Source: Leptobrachium leishanense (taxonomy: Eukaryota > Chordata > Amphibia > Anura > Megophryidae). From it: a DNA stretch of 64,000 nt. The stretch is from assembly GCA_009667805.1 (NCBI GenBank), contig CM019063.1, positions 54,420,881 to 54,484,880 on the forward strand. Direction: 5' to 3'. Below the pieces are notes generated by a model. It was not told the origin of the DNA and did no database searches. It saw only the letters and a program-made list of their open reading frames with translations. Positions 24,096-35,436 of this stretch are shown here, one piece after another; positions within the stretch are counted from its first letter, which is position 1; each line of letters opens with the position of its first letter. A program made the position numbers and the translations under genes.

Positions 24096-25185
24096 CAGCG
24101 GCGTAGCGTGGGTTGTCAGCGCCCGGGGCAAGGCAAGAATTGTGCGCCCCCCCAACCTGTGGACACGGTAACACACCCTGATTCCCTTCTACCAGTAGAG
24201 TATTGACCCCCTTTACCCCACAAGCACATGTATTGTATATTAACAAAATACTGATGTAAAATATTAAACACACATGCCCCCCCCCATGCTACACCACTGC
24301 TACCGGTCACCCTGTCCCATTATACCCTAGCATAGATCCACTCTCACACTGTACCCAGTCACTCTCTCCCATTACCTCTCAGTCACTCTCTCCCATTACC
24401 TCTCAGTCACTCTCTCCCAGTACCCCCAGTCACTCTCTTCCAGTACCCACACTTTCTCCCAGTACCCCAGTCACTCTCTCCCTCCCAATACCCCAGTCAC
24501 TCTCTCCCAATACCCCCAGTCACTCCCTCCCAGTACCCCAGTCACTCTCTCTCTCAACTATCTATCCAAGTACCTCCAGTCACACTCCCCCAGTATCCCC
24601 AGTCATTCTCTCCCTGAACCTCCAGTCACCCTCTCCCCGTACCCCCTCACTGTGTGTTGGTCACGCTGCTCTGGTGTCTCACAGTGTCACCTACCTGCGT
24701 GGAGTTGCTGGTGGCTTGGGGGGGGAAGCTGTCCAGGAGGCTTAGTGGAGACAGGATTTTAAATGTGCTGCAGGGCAGGCGCCTCCCTCCCTCCTTCCTG
24801 TACAGCAGCTGCAGGGCTGCCAGTGGCAAGGCCTGGCACAGGGCTTCAAGGGGGCTGACAAGCGTGGTACAGCGTCCGTGTTCTGTCGGATAATGCTGCG
24901 CTGCTTCACGTGACTAATGTGTTGAGGAGGAGTCAGGACCAGAATTTTCTGTCCCGGTCCTCCCTTCTGGACGCGGAGTGCTAAGTCACTGCCGGCACTA
25001 TAAAACTGGTGGCTGCCCGTGGAAGGGCCTCTCACGGACAGGACACCATTGTCCATGAGCAGACACCTTGCTGATCCCTGCTGGAAAATATTAGTGGTTC
25101 AAATTTCTTTTGAAATTTTGCGCCCCCTCAGAAAATTGCGCCCGGGGCGACCGCCCCCGAGGCCCCCCCCCACGCTACGCCACTG
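24096..25185. mobile_element. hAT-type element CAGYGGCGTAGC inserted in the satellite
   Basis: Termini CAGCGGCGTAGCGTGGG and CCCACGCTACGCCACTG are inverted repeats, flanked by a perfect 8-bp TSD, CCTGTAAT (24088-24095 and 25186-25193), taken from the satellite unit. A related internal end, CCATGCTACACCACTG, occurs near 24283-24298, so the first about 203 bp look like a separate smaller member nested at the left edge. A 20-24-bp CAGTCACTCTCTCCC minisatellite fills 24350-24640. No transposase. Confidence 0.92.
24350..24650. repeat. CAGTCACTCTCTCCCANTACC minisatellite
   Basis: About 13 irregular units of roughly 20-26 bp, each with AGTCACTCTCTCCC followed by ATTACC or AGTACCCCC. It is contained in the hAT element at 24096-25185. 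Confidence 0.85.
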
Positions 25186-27377
25186 CCTGTAATACATATT
25201 ATATAGGAGCACAGCATCTGCAATAATTATAAAGTGACATGTAATACATATTATATAGGAGCATAGCATCTGCAATAATTATAAAGTGACCTGTAATACA
25301 TATTATATAGGAGCATAGCGTCTGCATTAATTATAAAGTGACCAGTAATACATACTATATAGGGGCACATCATCTGCATTAATTATTAAGTGACCTGTAA
25401 TAATATTATATAGGGGCACAGCATCTGCATTAATTATAAAGTGACCTGTAATACATATTATATAGGGGCACATAATCTGCATTAATTATAAAGTGACCTG
25501 TAATACATATTATATAGGAGCACATAATCTGCATTAATTATAAAGTGACCTGTAATACATATTATATAGGGGCACATAATCTGCATTAATTATAAAGTGA
25601 CCTGTAATATATATTATATAGTGGCACATAATCTGCATTAATTATAAAGTGACCTGTAATACATATTATATAGGGGCACAGCATCTGCATTAATTATAAA
25701 GTGACATGTAATACATATTATATAGGAGCATAGCATCTGCAATAATTATAAAGTGACCTGTAATACATATTATATAGGAGCATAGCATCTGCATTAATTA
25801 TAAAGTGACCAGTAATACATACTATATAGGGGCACATCATCTGCATTAATTATGAAGTAACATGTAATACATATTATATAGGGGCACAGCATCTGCATTA
25901 ATTATAAAGTGACCTGTAATACATATTATATAGGGGCACATAATCTGCATTAATTATAAAGTGACCTGTAATACATATTATATAGGGGCACATAATCTGC
26001 ATTAATTATAAAGTGACCTGTAATACATATTATATAGGGGCACATAATCTGCATTAATTATAAAGTGACCTGTAATATATATTATATAGTGGCACATAAT
26101 CTGCATTAATTATAAGGTGACCTGTAATACATATTATATAGGGGAACAGCATCTGCATTAATTTTAAAGTGACCTGTAATACATATTATATAGGGGCACA
26201 TAATCTGCATTACTTATAAAGTGACCTGTAATACATATTATATAGGGGCACATAATCTGCATTAATTATAAGGTGACCTGTAATACATATTATATAGGGG
26301 CACAGCATCTGCATTAATTATAAAGTGACCTGTAATACATATTATATAGGGGCACAGCATCTGCATTAATTATAAAGTGACCTGTAATACATATTATATA
26401 GGAGCACAACATCTGCATTAATTATAAAGTGATCTGTAATACATATTATATAGGGACACAGCATCTGCATTAATTACAAAGTGACCCGTAATACATATTA
26501 TATAGGGGCACATAATCTGCATTAATTATAAAGTGACCTGTAATACATATAATATAGGGGCACAGCATCTGCATTAATTATAAAGTGACCTGTAATACAT
26601 ATTATATAGGGGAACAGCATCTGCATTAATTATAAAGTGACCTGTAATATATATTATATAGAGGCACATAATCTGCATTAATTATAAAGTGACCTGTAAT
26701 ACATATTATATAGGGGCACAGCATCTGCATTAATTATAAAGTGACCTGTAATACATATTATATAGGGGCACATAATCTGCATTAATTATAAAGTGACCTG
26801 TAATATATATTATATAGAGGCACATAATCTGCATTAATTATAAAGTGACCTGTAATACATATTACATAGGGGCACAGCATCTGCATTAATTTTAAAGTGA
26901 CCTGTAATACATATTATATAGGGGCACAGCATCTGCATTAATTATAAAGTGACCTGTAATACATATTATATAGGGGCACATAATCTGCAATAATTATAAA
27001 GTGACCTGTAATACATATTATATAGGGGCACATAATCTGCATTAATTATAAAGTGACCTGTAATACATATTATATAGGGGCACATAATCTGCATTAATTA
27101 TAAAGTGACCTGTAATACATATTATATAGGGGCACATAATCTGCATTAATTATAAAGTGACCTGTAATACATATTATATAGGGGCACAGCATCTGCATTA
27201 ATTATAAAGTGACCTGTAATACATATTATATAGGGGCACAGAATCTGCTTTAATTATACAGTGACATGTAATACATATTATATAGGGGCACAGCATCTGC
27301 ATTAATTTTAAAGTGCCCTGTAATACATATTAAATAGGAGCACAGGCAGCATCTGCATTAATTAAAAGGTGACCTGT
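25186..27377. repeat. 52-bp satellite, right block (about 42 units)
   Basis: Continues the same unit after the hAT insertion. It contains runs already seen in the main block, such as gagcacagcatctgcaataat then gagcatagcatctgc, and gaggcacataatc then TTACATAGG. The last units (27230-27377) carry private changes (AATCTGCTTTAATTATAC, TTAAATAGGAGCACAGGCAGC), as expected at an array border. Confidence 0.95.
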
Positions 27378-27705
27378 TCCTTTTCTTTTTTCGTTTTAGA
27401 TGATTTTGTTCATTTTTTTTTCATGTCAGATCATTTTGGTTACTTTATTTTTCGTTTCAGTTAAGATCTTTACGAAGTTGATTTATTTTGTTTTTGATAG
27501 TTTTTTCTGCATTTTGTATCATTTGTTTTCTGTTTTAATTAGTTTAGGTCTCATAACCAAATGATTTTGTTTATGTTGACACTTTGATTCGGGAGTTCGT
27601 AATTTCAGGCGGCCGATATTTCGTATCGGAAATGCTCCCGAAAGAACAAAAATGGTAAATTTCGTACAAAATTCAATTCGGAACGAAACGAATTGCACAT
27701 CCCTA
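27378..27705. mobile_element. Right end of a TAGGGATGTGC-family hAT element
   Basis: The sequence ends AACGAATTGCACATCCCTA, the inverse of the TAGGGATGTGCAATTTG start at 28093. The preceding DNA (TTCGTTTTAGATGATTTTG, ATCATTTTGGTTAC, GAACGAAACG) is typical of this family's interior. It directly abuts the 52-bp satellite. No matching left end with an 8-bp TSD was found before the array, so whether the array lies inside this element is unresolved. Confidence 0.7.
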
Positions 27706-28092
27706 ATATTATTGTCTTTTTCCCATCCACTTAAGACAAATAACATATTACATAAAAAATCCATGCCTCTGGTTTCCCGGTGCCGAGGACAACACGGTCA
27801 GCCAAATCCTCTTACCGCTCACCAAAGGAAACCAGTGTTCTTCCGTTGACCTTACACAACCCAGATTAAGGGAGTTCGCACAAGTTGCCACGGACTCTCA
27901 TCGTGTTTATCGATTTTTGAATTTTTATTACAAGCCGAGACAGCAGAGGGGCCAAAATATATAGTTAAAATCTCATCAGAAACAGAAAGCTTATGTACAT
28001 GTGAACCACGTGCCATTTGGAAAACTCGCATTGCTGTCCTCAGTGAGTTTTGGTAAGTGACCTGCTCGTAGCAGTCTCATGTTGGTTCCACA
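27706..28092. other. No gene recognised
   Basis: Apparently single-copy DNA of mixed composition between two hAT-family ends. No convincing ORF or motif. Confidence 0.5.
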
Positions 28093-28971
28093 TAGGGATG
28101 TGCAATTTGTTTCATGCTGATTCGATTTTCAGACGAAATGTACCATTTCATGCTTCCGAGGGCATCCCGAATCTGAAATGGCGACCACACGAAATTTCGG
28201 ATCGATTCAAAATATCGAGTCATTTGATTCGATACTTCAGATGATTCAAAATTTTGGGTCGATTCTATAAATCCGGTCGATTCGGTGATTCGGGTCATTT
28301 CGGCGTTTGGATCATTTCGGTGATCCAGATCATTTCGGGTCATTCGGTTCAGTTGGTTATGCTATATTATTATACCGTAGAGGTGCTGCCCGGCAGTGTG
28401 TGGATTCACATGCTGCATTATTATACTGTAGAGGTGCTCCCCGGCAGTGTGCGGAATCATATGCTGCATTATTATACTGTAGAGGTGCTGCCCGGCAGTG
28501 TGCGGAATCATATGCTGCATTATTATACTGTAGAGGTGCTGCCCGGCAGTGTGCGGATTCATATGCTGCATTGAAACCCATGGGTTAAAAAGCCTTGTTT
28601 CTTTAAAAAAAGTTCAGAAACCTAAAATTTCACTCAAAAAATCTGAAAAGAATAAATAAGTAAAATAACTTTCCCTCTATTGGTAGTAAATCTGCTTCTC
28701 ATTCTTAAATAAGCAGTAAAAACCAAATAACTCATTAAAAAACTAAAAAACAAACTGAACAAAAATACCCGAATCACCAAATCGCTGAAATGATCCAAAC
28801 ACCAAAATGACCCGAATCGCCTTATCGATCTGAAATATTGAATCGTGTCCAAATTTTGAATCGATATCGAATCCCCGAATCGAAACAAAAGCAGTACAAA
28901 ACGACCCGAAACTACAAAAAACACCTGGGAAAAAAAAAGCTAAACAAAATTTTCAGCGGTGCACATCTCTT
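28093..28971. mobile_element. hAT non-autonomous element with 51-bp minisatellite
   Basis: It begins TAGGGATGTGCAATTTG and ends near GGTGCACATCTCT, an imperfect inverse of the start. The flanks GTTCCACA (28085-28092) and CTTCCACA (28972-28979) form an 8-bp TSD with one mismatch. Both arms contain ATTCGGGTCATTTCGG-like blocks and their inverse (CCGAATCACCAAAT, GATCCAAAC). The centre is a four-unit tandem array. Confidence 0.8.
28369..28573. repeat. 51-bp tandem array, 4 units
   Basis: The unit contains ATTATACTGTAGAGGTGCTG, CCCGGCAGTGTGCGGA and TCATATGCTGC. Period 51 bp (AGGTGCTGCC at 28381, AGGTGCTCC at 28432). Because the period is a multiple of three, 17-residue periodic ORFs appear on both strands; these are not taken as genes. 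Confidence 0.92.
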
Positions 28972-29571
28972 CTTCCACATGCTACTCTATGATTTTTCCG
29001 CATAATTCATTTATCATTACGCTGAGGGATAATAAACATTTGGGTTCTTTCTCGGTAAACCATTCATGATTGATAAAGCCAGCACCCTGTTCTTATAGGA
29101 TTGGGATTGCTGTCCTGTAGATACAGCATCAGTAGGTTTGCATAGAAGACTGTAGGGGTATTCAGAAAGCACAGGAATTTCAGCGAAATTTCGGTGCTTC
29201 CTGGTTCAGCGCTTTTTGGTGATTTCAGTTAGTCGACCCTGTGGTGAATTTACTATTCAGGGTCTCTGAAGTGAACCTCCTCACTTTGTGGCTTTGGCCA
29301 TAGAATGGAGTGAATAGGTCAGTCACCACCTCACATCATTGTTTTGTGTGGGATGTATTCAAAGGACATAACCAGGGGGTAGATTAGAAGTCTTTTAAAC
29401 TAGCTGTATTATCTCATTCAGCTCTCATATCTTATCTGGAGTAGCCTGGAGAACACAATACATCCCTTCCTGCCTTATATAAACATTCCATCCTCCACCT
29501 CATTAACTGGTAAATACTGTAAAAAATAAAGCACAGCCACAAAGTAAAACTCACCATTAGATTTTTGTAAA
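28972..29571. other. No gene recognised
   Basis: Unremarkable AT-rich DNA. A short weakly symmetric stretch near 29180-29280 (TTTCAGCGAAATTTCGG) resembles the TTCG-rich repeats elsewhere. Confidence 0.45.
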
Positions 29572-30243
29572 TTTGAGTATGGCAAGTGTAGCACAGAGGG
29601 AATTTCCAATCTCAGAAAATTATTACGTTTCTTGATCTCCCCAATTTGACCTCAAAAGAAATGAAAGGAGAAAAAAGAGATCATGGTGCAGACTATATCA
29701 ACCAGAATTCCATAATTTGTGGTTCTCACTCACATCTTACAGAGCCAACCAGCTCTGGGATCTTGCGCTTTAGGGTACTGGAAGGTTTGGAAGGTTGTAC
29801 CAACCCTAAAGACCAATCACCATAGGAAGAACGCAGAAGTTCAGCAGTATATAAAATAAAATAATTTTATTCCATAAAATATATGATAAAACAGCCAAGA
29901 CACGTTTCACCTAGGATATAACATCCCTAAGGCTTCATCAGTTGGCTCCAACCTTCCAAACAACCACCCAGGCGATTATTCTTCGGACCTGGATTTAGGT
30001 CCTGAACCACATCTCGTGGATGACTGGGACTACAAGAGGGCGATTGGGTGGCCAATAAGTACCCTAAAGCGCAAGATCCCAGAGCTGGTTGGCTCTGTAA
30101 GATGTGAGTGAGATAGAACCACAAATTATGGAATTCTGGTTGATATAGTCTGCACCATGATCTCTTTTTTCTCCTTTCATTTCTTTTAAGGTCAAATTGG
30201 GGACATCAAGAAATGGATGGCGCTACACTTGCCATACTCAAAT
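29572..30243. repeat. Fold-back element with about 185-208-bp arms
   Basis: The left arm 29572-29779 (TTTGAGTATGGCAAGTGTAG ... GCGCTTTAGGGTACT) is the inverse of 30059-30243. A roughly 25-bp indel and a few mismatches lie near the outer third. The loop 29780-30058 shows weaker extension of the symmetry (GGAAGGTTTGGAAGGTTG versus CAACCTTCCAAACAACC) and an ACGTTTCACC/GGCTTCATCAG segment that recurs in many frog-type repeats. No ORF. Confidence 0.88.
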
Positions 30244-30519
30244 AATTTTTCTCGAATTGTGTTGAACAAGGACAATCCCTCTAAGTGAACAGCGGCACTG
30301 GGACTTACCAGCTATCAAGTTTTTACCATCAGCGCCTATCTACACCCCTTTTTCAGATTTTGGTAAATGTTGCATCATGGGGAAAAGTCCACGAACTGGA
30401 AACAGGAGATAAAAGAACTACATTTATTTTTTACTTTTTACATGCAATTACTTCAAACAAAGAAAAAAACAACAGTGTGTGTTTTATAACGTGTTTTATA
30501 ATGTGTGTTATAATGTTTA

Positions 30520-30740
30520 TTTATTTTTTAAATTTATTTATTTATAAAGAATTTTACCAGGAAGGATACATTGAGATTTCTCTAGTTTTTAAGTATGTCC
30601 TGGGTTCAAGAAACATTGAACCGTTACAGTTGTTACAGAAATACAAAGTTACAGTTACAAGTACTTCTACAGTGCCAACAGATTCCGTAGCGCTTTATAA
30701 TGTGGAAGCACAAACAGCAGACTTACATGATATGAGAGGA
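30520..30740. mobile_element. LINE 3'-end fragment (L2-like)
   Basis: TTTATTTATAAAGAATTTTACCAGGAAGG followed by TACATTGAGATTTCTC and GTATGTCCTGGG, then GATTCCGTAGCGCTTTATAA. These are typical non-coding LINE tail blocks; a similar TTTATAAAGGATTTTACCAG occurs at 48070. A 190-codon ORF that overlaps this (30285-30857) is therefore not a gene. Confidence 0.55.
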
Positions 30741-32062
30741 AATACTGGGGTAACTGAAACAAATGGGAGCAGAGGGAAGGTGAAACTGGTGGCCAGAATA
30801 ATATCGTGGGGATTGCATGGGAAGGACCAGAAGTTTGGGCTTAGTAAGAGTAATTAGTGAGAGAAGTGGCGACAGCTGGAAAGGAGATAATGTGGGTTTT
30901 ATTTGTAATGCGCAAGTAATCTAGTTACAGTTTATGTAAGTGGTCGTGTCCCTTTTCGTTTGTAAACATAATTCTTTCTAAGTTATCCCCTAAAACATAT
31001 TCTATAGATTCCATTTAACTCCTAGGAGTTGCTACATTGTATCAGCGACATATTTCCATCCAAACACCCGACGACAATTATAAATGCATGAAAATCAGAT
31101 ACCACGTCCGTTCAACAAAGTGTACCTCTGACATTATTCACTGCTAATGAAAGTGGTCCCAATCAAGGCATTTTACGAGAGCGCACGATTCCAACATTCC
31201 ATTATCTTATCACAGGTAAATTATGTATCACATCAAAGGATTTCACGCTCACACAATTCCAATCATTCTTTATTATCCCAGGCGCAATAAGAGAAAGTTT
31301 CATTATCACTTCTTCCCAAACATATTCCAATTTGCCAATGGATATCCTTAAAACGAGAGGGGGAAAAATATATATATATAAGTAAGCACACAAAAAAAAA
31401 CACAAACCACAAACTAAACGTTGTATAAACAGATTGCTTTCCCTAGATTACAAGCATATGCTTGGAGATGCATTGCATTTTGCATGGTGTCACAGGGTGT
31501 CACTGGTCCCCAGCAAGGTAATATTGAAGATGAATGAAACTCTATCATCGGGCTGCCAAGATGAAAAAGTGACAGCTCATAATGAAAAGAAAAATAGTTC
31601 CCATTTTGGGTCACAGTAAGTAAGAAAGAGTCACAGGAGCTGGAAAGCTGGAAAATTGCGCTTTTGACAGACATGCCTGCGAGTGAAAGTGCACAGACTA
31701 TAATGTTATCCATTATATGGAAGATAATGATTATTTTAGGCTCTGTATGGTTTTGAATAAATCTCCCGATGCCCCATAGGATCGAAAATAAAGTTGAGGA
31801 CAGCACGCCATTATTAGATGCATTACGGAAAAAATGACTTGCTCTATCTTTTTCTACAGACTAAGGTTCATTGCAGACGGAAAAAAAAGAGAAACACAAT
31901 TTTGATGCTGTTAACCTTGGCAACGGTGGGCGACTGGGAAGGGACGTCTCCCAGGGATGATAATCATGCTAATACAGATCGTGGCGGTGCTCAGATTGAA
32001 TAAAGATAATAGCCTCTCAGGTCTAGCGTTTGGACAGCATCGACTTTCCGACGCCGGCTCCG
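30741..32062. other. No gene recognised
   Basis: Apparently low-repeat DNA. The longest frame, about 130 codons on the minus strand at 31414-31806, shows no domain, and there is no similarity to other parts of the window. Confidence 0.5.
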
Positions 32063-32323
32063 TCATCTCCATATTGACATAGGATATTTGTCCTCCGCCA
32101 GTCTATATTTTAACTTGCCCGCAAGTTTACACGCTTCCAGATCCTTCAAGCAATGTATTATTTTTGCATTGAGGGAGAGCGCGTTTTTCTTGTGCTCCTC
32201 AACCCCGGCCTGAAAATATCTTCGCTCCCTGTCATCGCTCTTTAACCGCGCTGCTGCTATGCCATGCTCTCCTTGCTTTCGTTTACATTCATCGCATCGT
32301 GTTAGAGTTATACCTGATGAAGG
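32063..32323 (-). CDS. Possible coding exon of unknown function
   Basis: On the minus strand a frame runs from a candidate splice acceptor (CTTCATCAG on that strand, about 32319) to a TGA at 32063. It is charged and soluble-looking: CDECKRKQGEHGIAAARL, then REERYFQAGVEEHKKN-like and DLEACKLAGKLKYRLAED text with heptad-like Leu spacing. Its composition is more protein-like than neighbouring frames. I do not recognise a family. A TTAA element (32336-32804) sits 10-15 bp upstream. It could be a chance ORF of about 85 codons. Confidence 0.25.
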   Translation of the reverse strand, partial: PSSGITLTRCDECKRKQGEHGIAAARLKSDDRERRYFQAGVEEHKKNALSLNAKIIHCLKDLEACKLAGKLKYRLAEDKYPMSIWR

Positions 32324-32335
32324 TTTATATATTAA

Positions 32336-32804
32336 CCACTTCACTACCGAGGTCGAGATATCTCGGTCTTCGAAGGCAACATCCGGTGGCCCCATATCGA
32401 GATATCTTGATCAGCAGATCTGCAGCCCAAAAGCAAATTAAATTTGTTTGCTGCAAACTAATTTTGTTGGCTTTTGGGCTGCAAAAGTTGCCCCCAAGGT
32501 TTTAGTCCTGTGGGAATAATGCCTAAAGAGCTAAAACTGTGTAAAATCGGCTGATGATGCCCTGACATTGGGCTTTCAGCAGCTGATGCAAAGAGAAGAA
32601 AGAAAATCGAGCTGCAGCTGTAACGGCTGTAACTCAGTTTGCCAGGAGATGATGCCATCTACTGGCCAAATATGCTATTGCAGTAAGAAATACACTGGGA
32701 ATATGCACAAACATTTCTTACTATAATTAATTAAAAGTTATTTTTACAAAACAACACTTGTTTCTGGCAATGTTTTTTTGGAAAATCACTTGGTACTTAA
32801 GGGG
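32336..32804. mobile_element. TTAA-flanked MITE (third family), 469 bp
   Basis: It is flanked by TTAA at 32332-32335 and 32805-32808. The left end is CCACTTCACTACCGAGG and the right end, read inversely, CCCCTTAAGTACCAAG, giving short imperfect terminal inverted repeats. GAGATATCTCGG and TATCGAGATATC form internal palindromes. It carries a GCCAGGAGATGATGCCATCTACTGGCCA block also present in the degraded copy at 8727-9205. Confidence 0.82.
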
Positions 32805-32862
32805 TTAAACATCCAATGCTCAATTCCACGCCAGTCTTTAACAATAGTGAGTGAGCCATTAA

Positions 32863-33617
32863 CCCTTTCGCTGCTGAGGCTTTTCCCGCCCCTGTGCTGA
32901 GGTCATTTTTACCGGTTTTGCTCATCATGTTTAAACGTGTTTTGAAGGCTTATTTTAGTATATTACCCAGACATATTATATATCGTTCTTTCCGTCAGAC
33001 TCGGTAGATTCATAATATGTCATTATTATATGTATATGTAATGTCATGTCTGTATATTATAACAAAAAATGCAATAAAATATGTATTTTCAATAATTTAC
33101 AACGTGTAAAGTGTTTTTTTCACATTTTAACATGCAAGCAATTGCGGTTATATTTTGTATGGGGTGCGCTTGTTAAAAAAATTAGAGATGGGGTCTCGTT
33201 ACATTTTTTTTTCCGGAAAATTACGCGATTTTTAACAAACGCACCGCATACAAAAATCGTTAGTGCAGCATCATTGTTCACATTATAATTGAAATGGGAA
33301 CAATATTGCTGCATTAACAAACCAAAAAAAAGAAAAAAAAATGTTTATTTTTTTTTTATAATTTTTTTTTTAAATATATTTTTATTTTTAATTTTAATTT
33401 TAATTTTTTTTAAAAAACTTTTTTCACTTTCATGTTTGGTATCGTTGGAACGGCCATGCTCTGGCCGATCCAACCATACCAAACATTAACCTCTAACTGC
33501 CACGGATCGGGAGATAGGGAGTTCATTGGAACTCCCTATCTCCACCGTTGGTGCCAGTTAGGGGTTAACTCTAGGACTGGCGTCATCGTGCTGAGCGCGT
33601 CCTCCGCATTGAAGTGG
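32863..33617 (+). mobile_element. TTAA-flanked MITE (second family), 755 bp, intact ends
   Basis: Flanked by TTAA at 32859-32862 and 33618-33621. Ends: CCCTTTCGCTGCTGAGGC and, inversely, CCACTTCAATGCGGAGG. Subterminal features are GTTTAAACGTG, a TATTATATATCG segment, and an imperfect inverted repeat around 33168-33290 (GGGTGCGCTTGTTAAAAAAAT versus TTTAACAAACGCACCG). Copies occur at 5094-5846, 48997-49845, about 47440-47570 (fragment) and, very decayed, about 61880-62340. TTAA targeting suggests piggyBac-type mobilisation. Confidence 0.82.
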
Positions 33618-33621
33618 TTAA

Positions 33622-34440
33622 CACCTTCATGCCCAAAATCCACATATTTGTTTTATTAATTAAAATAATAATAATAATGTAGACCATGAAAGACTACTTG
33701 CATGAATTTTTAATGCAGTATTGCTGTTCTTACTAGAGAGCGTTAATCCCCATCTACATTTCAATCCCATCATTATGCATTGCTGCAGAGAAAATTGCAA
33801 AAGCAGCCTGCAAACCTCACTGCAAAAAGCTCAACAAACTTTGAGCAGACTACAGGGAAAGCTGTGGGGTCAGTCACTGCTGTACAGGGATACGATTCAG
33901 GTGGTTATAATGAGTGTAAATGCCAGCACAGTACAGATACAAGGTGTTGCTGTAATTGCCATACACAGGCATTATGCAGCACATACAGATACAAGGTGTT
34001 GCTGTAATTGCCATACACAGGCATTATGCAGCTTTGACAAATACAAGGATTTGCTGTAATTGCCATACACAGGCATTATGCAGCACATGCAGATACAAGG
34101 TGATGCTGTAATTGCCATACACAGGCATTATGCGGCACGTACAGATACAAGGTGATGCTGTAATTGCCATACACAGGCATTATGCGGCACATGCAGATAC
34201 AAGGCGTTGCTGTAATTGCCATACACAGGCATTATGCGGCACATACAGATACAAGGTGTTACTGTAATTGCCATACACAGGCATTATGCGGCACATACAG
34301 ATACAAGGTGATGCTGTAATTGCCATACACAGGCATTTTGCAGCACATACAGATACAAGGTGTTGCTGTAATTGCCTACACAGGCATTATGCAGCACATA
34401 CAGATATTGCATTGCTAATAATATCATTATGATCACTACA
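33622..34440 (-). mobile_element. TTAA element with 52-bp array, copy 4, in reverse orientation
   Basis: It begins immediately after the TTAA that ends the preceding element (33618-33621): CACCTTCATGCCCAAAATCC matches, inversely, the right end of copies 1 and 2. It then has the shared CTGTGGGGTCAGTCACTGCTG block and a 52-bp array at about 33935-34413. The array is in inverse orientation to those at the left of the window, and exits with GATATTGCATTGCTAATAAT. Confidence 0.7.
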
Positions 34441-34572
34441 AATTAACATATTATTATTATTATTATACTTAATTTATATAACGTCAGCATATTCTGCAGC
34501 TCTGAACAATGGGCACAGTATAGACAGGGTTACAATACATTGAGACTGAACAACATTTGATAAACCAGTACA
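34441..34572 (-). mobile_element. L2 3'-end fragment, 132 bp
   Basis: Starts with the ATT tail, then TTTATATAACGTCAGCATATT, CTGCAGCTCTGAACAATGGG and CAGTATAGACAGGGTTACAA. It stops abruptly at ACCAGTACAG, where the 52-bp element sequence starts again. It is the same junction and 3' end as at 37706, so this is one half of a tandem duplication rather than an independent insertion. Confidence 0.8.
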
Positions 34573-35109
34573 GTCAGTCACTGCTGCACAGGGATAGGAT
34601 TCAGGGGTTATAATGAGTGTAAATGCCAGCACAGTACAGATACAAGGTGTTGCTGTAATTGCCATACACAGGCATTATGCAGCACATACAGATACAAGGT
34701 GTTGCTGTAATTGCCATACACAGACATTATGCGGCACATACAGATACAAGGTGTTGCTGTAATTGCCATACAAAGGCATTATGCAGCACATACAGATACA
34801 AGGTGTTGCTGTAATTGCCATACACAGGCATTATGCAGCACATACAGATACAAGGTGTTGCTGTAATTGCCATACACAGGCATTATGCAGCACATACAGA
34901 TACAAGGTGTTGCTGTAATTGCCATACACAGGCATTATGCAGCACATACAGATATAAGGTGTTGCTTTAATTGCCATACGCAGGCATTATGTGGCACATA
35001 CAGATACAAGGTGTTGCTGTAATTGCCATACACAAAGAGCCGGCGCTGCCGCTAGGCGAGCTAGGCGCCTGCGTAGAGCGCAGCGCCGCTTAGGGTGCAG
35101 CCGAGACCA

Positions 35110-35436
35110 ACAGTAGCTCACACATGGATATGTGGATCATGGATATGATGTGATGGGTCTCTCCGCCAGCCGCTGTCACACCGCTCTATCACGCTGCTCG
35201 CTTGCTCTGGCCACTGGGCGCAGCTTGATCATGGAAGACAGCTCGCGGTGGCTGTCTAATAGAGAGTGAGGGAAGCGGAGATAACCCCGCCCCCTCAGCA
35301 TGGACAGCCACCGCGAGCTGTCTTCAATGATCAAGCTGCGCCCAGGGGCCAGAGCAAGCGCACAGTGTGATAGAGTGATGTGACAGCAGCCGGCGGAGAG
35401 ACCCATCACATCATACCCAGCCATGTGTGAGCTACT
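35110..35436. repeat. Inverted repeat with about 134-147-bp arms
   Basis: Left arm 35110-35256 and right arm 35303-35436 are inverse: AGTAGCTCACACATGG, GATGTGATGGGTCTCTCCGC, GCGCAGCTTGATCATGGAAG and CAGCTCGCGGTGGCTGTC, with a few mismatches and a short indel near the outer end. The loop is 46 bp. It sits at the left end of the hAT element and leads into its tandem array. Confidence 0.88.

Noticed and set aside
14737..27377. CRISPR-like array
   Set aside because: Whole units are repeated without unique spacers, and all context is eukaryotic.
30285..30857. 190-codon ORF
   Set aside because: It overlaps a non-coding LINE tail and low-complexity AT-rich DNA; no domain or conserved block.
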